In this document: one piece after another, positions 58,528 through 64,000 of the stretch
How the letters are laid out: each line of letters starts with the position of its first letter
Position numbering within the stretch: the first letter of the stretch is position 1
NCBI RefSeq assembly: GCF_049856175.1
Contig: NZ_JBNDNA010000010.1
Location: forward strand, 98,163-162,162
Direction: 5' to 3'
DNA from: JB111 sp049856175
GTDB lineage: Bacteria; Actinomycetota; Actinomycetes; Actinomycetales; Actinomycetaceae
Length of the DNA stretch: 64,000 bases
The notes under the pieces: generated by a model
Database searches by the model: none
Seen by the model: only the letters and a program-made list of their open reading frames with translations
What the model was told of the DNA's origin: nothing
Position numbers and translations under genes: made by a program

Positions 58528-59778
58528 TCAGCCCGCGCGTTCCTCGCGCTCGGGCCGCACCTGGGCCGGCTCCGCGTCCGCCTCGGCCAGCTCGGGTGCG
58601 GTGAAGGCCCGCACCTGCGCGTCGTCCGCGTCCAGCGGGCGCAGCTCGAGGTCCCGCGCGCCGAGCGACTCCAGCGATCGGGCGGTCACGAGCAGGCGCC
58701 CCTCGATGGAGCCGACCGCGCTGTTGTAGTGCCCGACGGCGGAGCGCAGCGACGATCCCACCCGACCCAGGTGCGTGGCGACCGTGGCGAGGCGGTCGGC
58801 GAGCGTGCGACCGAGCTCGAGCAGCTCGCCGGCCTCGTCGGCCGCCTTCTCACCGCTCCACACAGCGGCCACGGCGCGGAGCAGGGCGAGCAGTGACGAC
58901 GGTGAGGTCGGCGCGACCCCGCGTGCCAGGGCGTGCTCCAGCAGACCGGGGTCGGCCTCCAGCGCCGCACCGAGCAGCGGCTCGGACGGCAGGAACAGCA
59001 CGACGAGCTCCGGGCTGCCGGGCAGCTCCGCGTGATAGCCGCGGGACGCGAGGGCGTCGACGTGCCCGCGCAGGGCCTTCGCGTGCGCGGCCAGCAGTCG
59101 CTCGCGGCGCTCGGCGTCCGCGCCCCTCGCACCGGTGTCGATCGCGCTCGCCTCGAGGTAGGCGTCCATCGGGACCTTGGCGTCGACGGCGAGCGTTCGC
59201 CCGCCCGGCAGGTGGACCACGAGATCCGGCCGAGCGCCGGACCGGGAGCCTGAGATGGTGCCCGCGGTGCGCTGGGTGTCGAAGTCGACGTGGGCGAGCA
59301 TCCCGCTCGCCTCGACGACGCGCCGCAGCGTGACCTCGCCCCACTGCCCGCGCGAGCCGCCCGCCCGCAGCGCGCGGCCCAGCTCGCCGGTCGCGGCGAC
59401 GAGCTCGGCGTCCGCCCGTCGGGCCGCGGCGAGCTGCTCGTCCAGCGCCGCGGCGCGGGCCGCCCGCTCGCGCTCGAGCCGCTGGACCTGGTGCCCGACG
59501 TCGGCCAGGCCGGAGCGCAGCGGGGCGAGGGCCTGCAGGACGTCGGCGTCGGCCGAGGCGCGTTCCCGCAGGTCTGCGACCTGGGCGGCGAGCTCGTCCG
59601 CACGGGCGCGGGCCGCGCCCAGCTCTGCCGCGTCGGTGGTGGCCCGCTCGTGCGTGCCCTGCGCACGCTCCGACTCGCGACGGCCGGTGATCAGGGCGTG
59701 CCCGCCCGCGCCGAGCGCTGCCCCCGCAGCCAGGCAGAGCAGGACGACGAGGACGAGCACGGGCGTCGAGAGCGTCAT
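58528..59778 (-). CDS. rmuC: DNA recombination protein RmuC
   Basis: RmuC limits certain recombination events and has a nuclease-like core. The 416-aa protein has an N-terminal transmembrane anchor (about 5-27), a long coiled coil (about 35-120), and the RmuC domain with RGQWGEVTLRRVVEASGM (about 145-162), PDLVVHLPGGRTLAVDAKVPMDAYLEA (about 184-210; the Asp-Ala-Lys resembles a nuclease motif) and FLPSEPLLGAALEADPGLLEHALARGVAPTSPSSLLALLRAVA. ATG 59778 has GACGAT 6 nt upstream on the minus strand. Confidence 0.93.
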   Translation of the reverse strand: MTLSTPVLVLVVLLCLAAGAALGAGGHALITGRRESERAQGTHERATTDAAELGAARARADELAAQVADLRERASADADVLQALAPLRSGLADVGHQVQRLERERAARAAALDEQLAAARRADAELVAATGELGRALRAGGSRGQWGEVTLRRVVEASGMLAHVDFDTQRTAGTISGSRSGARPDLVVHLPGGRTLAVDAKVPMDAYLEASAIDTGARGADAERRERLLAAHAKALRGHVDALASRGYHAELPGSPELVVLFLPSEPLLGAALEADPGLLEHALARGVAPTSPSSLLALLRAVAAVWSGEKAADEAGELLELGRTLADRLATVATHLGRVGSSLRSAVGHYNSAVGSIEGRLLVTARSLESLGARDLELRPLDADDAQVRAFTAPELAEADAEPAQVRPEREERAG

Positions 59779-59784
59779 GCCGCC

Positions 59785-59790
59785 ATCGTC
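59785..59790 (-). promoter_or_regulatory. Putative leaderless -10 for rmuC
   Basis: Minus-strand GACGAT is followed by 6 nt and the ATG at 59778. Confidence 0.35.
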
Positions 59791-60036
59791 ACAGGCGCCG
59801 CCGACACCGGGCGCCCGTCGTGCCGAACCCTGCGCTGCCCGGCCACCTCGCGCCGAACCGTGCCCGCCCGGTCGTCCCGCTCCGGCAGGCGCCTCGCGGC
59901 GCGGTGCGAACGGTGCCAGGCTGGCGCTCCGGCACGATCGCCGAGGTCGGCGGCCGTGCTCCGTGCGTGCAGGCGAAGGCGAACCGTCGTGACCCTCGAG
60001 CTCGTCAGCCAGTCGCTCGTGCAGGAGCTTCTCGTC

Positions 60037-60570
60037 ATGGAGATCCCACCGCTGGACAAGATCCTGCGCACGGTGGGCGTCTACCTCGCGGTGGTCCTCG
60101 TCGTGCGTGTCGCGGGCAAACGAATGCTGGCTCAGATGAACAGTCTCGACCTGGTGGTGGTCCTGCTGCTGAGCGAGGCCATCCAGAACGCGATCATCGG
60201 TGACGACTTCTCGGTGACCGGCGCGGTGCTCGGGATCGTCGTGCTGGTGTCGGTGAACGCCGGGCTGGAACGGTTGGCCGCCCGCTGGGAGTGGGCCAGG
60301 GTGCTGCTGGAGGGGCGCTCGACGGTTCTCGCCGAGGACGGCAGGATCGACGACGCGGCGCTGCACCGGCTCGGCATGACCCGTGAGGAGCTCTCGATCG
60401 CCCTGCGCATGCAGGGTGCCGACTCCGCCGCCGAGGTGGAGCGGGCGACCATCACCCAGGGCGGTCAGGTTGGTGTCGACATCCGGGACGGCGAGCAGGC
60501 GGTGAGCGTCGCCGATCTCGAGCGCGCCGTGGCCGAGCTGCGCGAGCTCATCGAGGCGCGGCGGCCGTGA
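60037..60570 (+). CDS. DUF421 (YetF-like) membrane protein
   Basis: A 177-aa protein with two or three N-terminal helices (about 5-85; LAVVLVVRVAGKRMLAQMNSLDLVVVLLLSEAIQNAIIGDD is diagnostic of DUF421) and a cytoplasmic C-terminal region with EGRSTVLAEDGRIDDAALHRLGMTREELSIALRMQG. It is shorter than Bacillus YetF because the second cytoplasmic domain is missing, as in many actinobacterial forms. Start ATG 60037 has AGGAG; GTG 59989 would add 16 residues. Confidence 0.85.
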   Translation: MEIPPLDKILRTVGVYLAVVLVVRVAGKRMLAQMNSLDLVVVLLLSEAIQNAIIGDDFSVTGAVLGIVVLVSVNAGLERLAARWEWARVLLEGRSTVLAEDGRIDDAALHRLGMTREELSIALRMQGADSAAEVERATITQGGQVGVDIRDGEQAVSVADLERAVAELRELIEARRP

Positions 60571-60604
60571 GGGGCGGACTGCTCGTGCGGGCCGTCGGCG
60601 CACC

Positions 60605-60610
60605 TAGACT
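60605..60610 (+). promoter_or_regulatory. -10 of a leaderless ychF transcript
   Basis: TAGACT is followed by exactly 6 nt and GTG 60617. Confidence 0.6.
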
Positions 60611-60616
60611 CTCCTG

Positions 60617-61720
60617 GTGGCACTCACCATCGGAATCGCCGGCCTGCCCAACGTCGGCAAGTCGACCCTGTTCAACGCACTGACCCGCGCGACCGTTCTC
60701 GCCGCGAACTACCCGTTCGCGACGATCGAGCCGAACGTCGGGGTGGTCCCGCTGCCCGACCCGCGCCTGCAGGTCCTGTCCGACATCTTCGACAGCGAGC
60801 GGATCCTGCCGGCGACCGTGTCCTTCGTCGACATCGCGGGCATCGTCAAGGGTGCGAGCGAGGGGGAGGGGCTCGGCAACCAGTTCCTCGCCAACATCCG
60901 TGAGGCCGAGGCGATCTGCCAGGTCACGCGGGCGTTCGCCGACCCGGACGTCGTGCACGTGGACGGCGAGGTCGACCCCGCGTCGGACATCGAGACGATC
61001 ACGACCGAGCTGGTGCTCGCCGACCTCCAGACGCTCGAGAAGGCGATCCCGCGCCTCGAGAAGGAGGCCCGGATCAAGAAGGGGGAGCCCGAGGTGCTCG
61101 CCACGGCGAAGGCCGCGGTCGAGATCCTCGAGCGCGGCGAGACGCTGTCGGCGTCCGGTTCGGCTGCCGGGCTCGACCCGGAGATCCTCGCCTCGTTCCA
61201 GCTGATGACGACGAAGCCGTTCATCTACGTCTTCAACACCGACGACGACGGGCTCGCCGACGCCGAGATGCAGGCGCGACTGCGCGAGCTCGTGGCTCCC
61301 GCGGAGGCGATCTTCCTCGACGCGAAGTTCGAGTCCGAGCTCGTCGAGCTCGAGCAGGACGAGGCGGCCGAGATGCTCGCGGAGTCCGGGCAGGACGAGG
61401 CCGGCCTCGACCAGCTCGCGAGGGTCGGCTTCCGCACGCTCGGGCTGCAGACCTACCTCACGGCCGGGCCGAAGGAGGCCCGCGCCTGGACCATCGGTCA
61501 GGGCTGGAAGGCCCCGCAGGCCGCCGGGGTCATCCACACGGACTTCGAGAAGGGCTTCATCAAGGCGGAGGTCATCAGCTTCGACGACCTCGTCGACGCC
61601 GGGTCGGTGGCCGAGGCGCGCTCCCGCGGCCGGGCGCGCATGGAGGGTAAGGACTACGTCATGCAGGACGGCGACGTGGTGGAGTTCCGTACAGGCCTTA
61701 CGTCTGGTGGCAAGAAGTGA
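60617..61720 (+). CDS. ychF: Redox-regulated ATPase YchF
   Basis: A 367-aa Obg-family P-loop protein that binds ATP and associates with ribosomes. G1 is GLPNVGKST at 8-16, G3 DIAGIVKGASEGEGLGNQFLANIREAEA near 74-101, and the G4 position is FNTDDDG, altered from NKxD as expected for the ATP-specific YchF. The C-terminal TGS domain (about 283-365; TYLTAGPKEARAW ... GAVIHTDFEKGF-type) is complete. The message is likely leaderless. Its TGA overlaps the GTG of the following methyltransferase gene. Confidence 0.96.
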   Translation: MALTIGIAGLPNVGKSTLFNALTRATVLAANYPFATIEPNVGVVPLPDPRLQVLSDIFDSERILPATVSFVDIAGIVKGASEGEGLGNQFLANIREAEAICQVTRAFADPDVVHVDGEVDPASDIETITTELVLADLQTLEKAIPRLEKEARIKKGEPEVLATAKAAVEILERGETLSASGSAAGLDPEILASFQLMTTKPFIYVFNTDDDGLADAEMQARLRELVAPAEAIFLDAKFESELVELEQDEAAEMLAESGQDEAGLDQLARVGFRTLGLQTYLTAGPKEARAWTIGQGWKAPQAAGVIHTDFEKGFIKAEVISFDDLVDAGSVAEARSRGRARMEGKDYVMQDGDVVEFRTGLTSGGKK

Positions 61721-62037
61721 GCGCGCTGGTCACGCCTTCTTTTGCGGAGTCGACTCAGGAGTTTCTCTTCGATGTGCGAGGAGGGTCCAGGAACACGACG
61801 ACGTTCACCGACAACATGAAACTCCCGGTCCACCGGTGGTTCCGGTATAGCGCCGGCTAATCCGCGGACTGGGCGAGCGGTCTGATGCGACACTGGGGCG
61901 TCCGGAGAGTGCTCGACCCGTTCGGCGGTTCCGGCACGACGTCCCTCGTGGCGCAGGAGCAGAAAGTCGAGTCCGTCGCCACCGAGGTCCACCCGATGGT
62001 TGCTCGCATCGCCAACGCCAAGCTCCTGTGGACGGAG
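61717..62037 (+). pseudogene. DNA methyltransferase, 5' part with in-frame TAA, cut by IS
   Basis: Reading from GTG 61717 (overlapping the ychF stop) gives TDNMKLPVHRWFRYSAG, then TAA at 61858-61860, then in the same frame SADWASGLMRHWG and the SAM-binding motif LDPFGGSGTTSL, ending in LLWTE where the IS begins. Homologues have an aromatic residue (AGFSAEW/AGYSADW) at the stop position, so a single nonsense change is likely. The gene is thus interrupted twice. Less GC-rich codons than its neighbours suggest transfer. The 3' part continues at 63357. Confidence 0.75.
62035..62037. repeat. IS target-site duplication, left copy (GAG)
   Basis: GAG flanks the IS on both sides (62035-62037 and 63357-63359); a 3-bp duplication is normal for the IS3 family. 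Confidence 0.7.
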
Positions 62038-62065
62038 TGAATCGCCCCGGGTTTGTTAGAGGCTC
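62038..62065. repeat. IS left inverted repeat
   Basis: The 28-bp end starts TGAATCGCCCCGGG and ends GAGGCTC; 24 positions match the complement of the right end. Confidence 0.85.
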
Positions 62066-62984
62066 GTAAGTGCCGCCCCGGCAGGCGCCGGCACGGGGTT
62101 CTCATGATGGTAGACGTCCTCGAACTCGACCGGAGGGACCAGCCTGATCTCGCCGTGCACACGACGATGGTTGAACCAGTCGATGTACTCCGCGACCGCG
62201 ATCTCCAGGTCCTCGATGGACTTGAATGGCCCCTTGTTCCGGATCAGCTCCGCCTTGAACAGCGAGTTGAACGCCTCCGCGAGGGCATTGTCATACGAGT
62301 CCCCCGTCGAGCCGACTGAGGCGACTGCGCCGGCCTGGGCGAGCCGCTGGGTGTATCGCACGGCGACGTACTGGACTCCTCTATCACTGTGGTGCCGTAG
62401 CCCGGCCACGTCTTGGCCGGCACGCTGACGCGTCCAGAACGCCATCTCCAACGCGTCCAGGGCCAGGTCCGTGCGCAACGACTTCGACAGCTGCCAGCCC
62501 AGCACCCGGCGGGAGAACACGTCGATGATGAACGCGGCGTACACCCATCCGCTGAAAGGTGCGGCAGTAGGTGATGTCTTACGACCCACAGCTGGTTCGG
62601 AGCCGCCGCGGTGAAGTCTCGCTGGACCAGGTCTTGACGCTCATCCGGGCCGCGGCCTGGGACCGTGGTCCTCGGTCCCTTCGCGCGGCTGATCCCGCGC
62701 AGGCCTGCGGCTCGCATGAGCCGCTCCACCGTGCACCTGGCCACCTGCAGGCCCTCCCTCCGCAGTTGTGCGTGGACCTTCCGGGCCCCGTAGAGCCCGT
62801 AGTTGGCCTCATGCACCCGCCGGATTTCCACGAGCACCTGCTCATCGCGCAGGCTGCGCACTGAAGGAGGGCGCGTCTTGGCCGCGTAGTACGTGCTCGG
62901 TGCGATCTGCGTGCCCGCTGCGGAGAGTGTGGCGCAGATCGGCTCGACACCGAATTCGTGCTTGTGTTCGTCGATGTAGTCCAC
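62056..62984 (-). pseudogene. IS3 transposase OrfB with two frameshifts
   Basis: OrfB of an IS3-family transposase. The N-terminal part (from GTG 62984, starting VDYIDEHKHEFGVEP) reads to NQLWV near 62590. The frame is lost by what look like two single-base insertions, around GTCGTAAGAC and ACCTTTCAG near 62560-62585, then resumes at FSGWVYAAFIIDVFSRRVLGW. The first catalytic Asp (in the DITY segment) lies between the shifts; the second (HSDRGVQY) and the Glu (NALAEAFNSLFKAELI) are in the second frame. Sequencing error cannot be ruled out. Confidence 0.85.
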
Positions 62985-62986
62985 GA

Positions 62987-63313
62987 TCAGCGCTGTGGGC
63001 GGTCGAGCTCCGCCGCGAAGAAAGCCGACGCCGAGCGCAGGATCGCGTTCGCCCGCCGTAGTTCACGGTTCTCCTTCTCCAGCTCGGCCACCCGGGCGGC
63101 TTCGCTGGTCGTGATTCCGGGGCGGTGGCCGTGGTCGATCTCGGCTTGGCGGACCCAGTTGCGCAGCGTCTCGGGATTGATCCCGAGCTGTTCTCCTACG
63201 CGGCGGAATGCTCCGGTCCTCGTGGCGGGGTCTTGACGGGCTTCCAGCGTCATCCGCGTGCCGCGTTCGCGGAGCTCGTCGGGGTACTTCCGTGGTGCGG
63301 GCATGCTCGGCAT
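62987..63313 (-). CDS. IS3 transposase OrfA
   Basis: A 108-aa DNA-binding subunit with the HTH_Tnp_1 motif (YPDELRERGTRMTLEARQ ... LGINPETLRNWVRQAEID) and a C-terminal leucine-zipper helix (AARVAELEKENRELRRANAILRSASAFFAAEL). It ends with stop codon TGA at 62987-62989, two bases before the GTG that begins orfB. In IS3 elements an OrfAB fusion arises by -1 frameshifting near this point. Start ATG 63313 or 63304. Confidence 0.9.
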   Translation of the reverse strand: MPSMPAPRKYPDELRERGTRMTLEARQDPATRTGAFRRVGEQLGINPETLRNWVRQAEIDHGHRPGITTSEAARVAELEKENRELRRANAILRSASAFFAAELDRPQR

Positions 63314-63328
63314 CCTTCCGTTGGATCA

Positions 63329-63356
63329 GAGCCTCCACCAGACCCGGAGCGATTCA
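63329..63356. repeat. IS right inverted repeat
   Basis: The 28-bp sequence ends in AGCGATTCA and, reversed, matches the left end at 24 of 28 positions. Confidence 0.85.
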
Positions 63357-64000
63357 GAGGACCCCGACGAGTTGCGTCACCGTGTGCGCGAGGTTCTCGG
63401 CGTTGTCGAGCTTGAGCATTCCGTCCAGGTTCCCACTGCGCCCCTTATTGGTAAGTGCTTCCCAGACGCCGAGTCTTTGCACGATCTGCTGAGGATTCGA
63501 GACGCGGTGCTTGAACAGCAGGGCAGGGACGGCATCGCCGAGCTCCTCTGGCTCGCGTTCGTCTCGATCATCCGTGCCTGCTCCCCTGCTGGGACGGCTC
63601 AGTGGCAGTACGTCCTGCCGAACAAGACCAAGAGCCGCGTCGCCGAGCCGATGAGCGCGTTCGAGGCTGCAGGGGAGACTTTCGCTGCCGACATGGAGAT
63701 GAGGCGCTTCCTGCTCGGCGACGACCCGGTGGCTGCGTCGGTGCTACATACCGATGCCAGGACTCTCAATGGGGTCGAGGACGGCTGGGCCGACGCGGTG
63801 ATCACGTCGCCGCCGTACGCCAACAACTATGACTATGCCGACACCCTCCGCCTGGAGCAGATTCTCCTCGGAGAGATCGAGGGGTGGAAGGATCTCCGTA
63901 ACCTGCGCGACGTCCTCCTGCGGTCGGCAACGCAGAATGTGGGGCGCTGGAAGGCCGACGAAGCGCTCGAATCGCCTTTGATGGCTCCTATCATCGACGA
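63357..64000 (+). pseudogene. DNA methyltransferase, 3' part (continues past window)
   Basis: The frame of the 5' fragment continues without a stop from the GAG at 63357 to the window end (214 codons plus 2 bases). It carries the catalytic methyltransferase motif IV ITSPPYANNYDYADTLRLEQ near 63810-63870, preceded by a helical stretch (LLWLAFVSIIRACSP). With motif I (DPFGGSGTT) in the 5' fragment, the order I then IV is established. No start codon of its own is convincing. Interrupted by the IS and by the TAA upstream, it is unlikely to give full-length enzyme; a truncated product from an internal start is possible. Confidence 0.8.

Larger units (their letters stand above)
62038..63356 (-). 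mobile_element. IS3-family insertion sequence, 1319 bp
   Basis: The element is bounded by imperfect 28-bp inverted repeats (24 matches) that begin TGAATCGC, flanked by a GAG duplication. It carries orfA (HTH) and orfB (DDE integrase core) on the minus strand, the standard IS3 layout. OrfB is frame-disrupted, so this copy is probably not autonomous. Its insertion split a DNA methyltransferase gene whose frame is restored on excision. Confidence 0.93.

Noticed and set aside
61858..61860. The odd tRNA (anticodon UAA) reading this TAA stop
   Set aside because: Anticodon UAA pairs with codon UUA, not with the stop UAA; suppression by this tRNA would need anticodon UUA.
63602..63832. Small plus-strand ORF of 76 codons near the right end
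   Set aside because: It is out of frame with the methyltransferase fragment, whose frame has clear family motifs (TSPPY) over the same bases.

Overview
The window is chromosomal DNA of a high-GC actinobacterium. Third codon positions are almost all G or C, GTG starts are very frequent, and neighbouring genes often overlap by ATGA or GTGA. The gene content points to Micrococcales, probably near Cellulomonadaceae or relatives: a mycothiol S-conjugate amidase, the actinobacterial families DUF501, DUF3151 and DUF4307, a monomeric NADP isocitrate dehydrogenase, and the order rplY-pth-mfd-eno-ftsB-DUF501-ppx. Family and order are inferred; no 16S gene or species marker is present.

Layout. 1-11 kb (+) holds housekeeping genes: rplY, pth, mfd, a SurA-like lipoprotein, eno, an FtsB-like divisome protein, DUF501, an exopolyphosphatase-like protein and a hemerythrin-like protein. 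11-17 kb (-) is a complete, overlapping six-gene Mrp Na+/H+ antiporter operon (A with fused B, then C, D, E, F, G). 17-19 kb has a 37-bp tandem repeat, a tRNA with anticodon UAA but a short variable loop, and a DUF559-like protein. 19-23 kb (-) is an operon of ABC ATPase, permease, sensor kinase and response regulator. 23-31 kb holds a Bax-inhibitor protein, an FKBP, a second NarL-type two-component pair, a membrane protein divergent from it, an HELGH membrane protease-like protein, a methyltransferase-GNAT fusion and a small P-loop kinase. 31-38 kb has a YidE/AspT-type transporter, a MazEF module with an operator over its start codon, a LURP-one-like protein, a UvrA paralogue and a VapBC module with a 22-bp palindromic operator. 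38-47 kb has icd, an assembly gap, msrA, an AI-2E family transporter, threonine dehydratase, greA, DUF4307 and mca. 47-62 kb has a Lys-tailed PPK2, hemolysin III, a Z-prenyl transferase, a PIN-PhoH protein preceded by an overlapping small ORF resembling phoAT, carbonic anhydrase, xseBA, DUF3151, a Pr6Pr membrane protein, ispH, rmuC, DUF421 and ychF.

The last 2.3 kb differ in composition. A DNA methyltransferase gene starts on the ychF stop codon, carries an in-frame TAA, and is split by a 1319-bp IS3-family element with 28-bp inverted repeats and a GAG target duplication. Removing the IS and one GAG restores the frame. This is probably the edge of an accessory, possibly defence-related, segment that continues past the window.

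A recurring regulatory feature is a -10-like hexamer exactly 6-7 nt before the start codon of many first-in-transcript genes (ispH, ychF, ftsB, ppx, rmuC, DUF3151, mazE, vapB and others). This is the layout of leaderless mRNAs.
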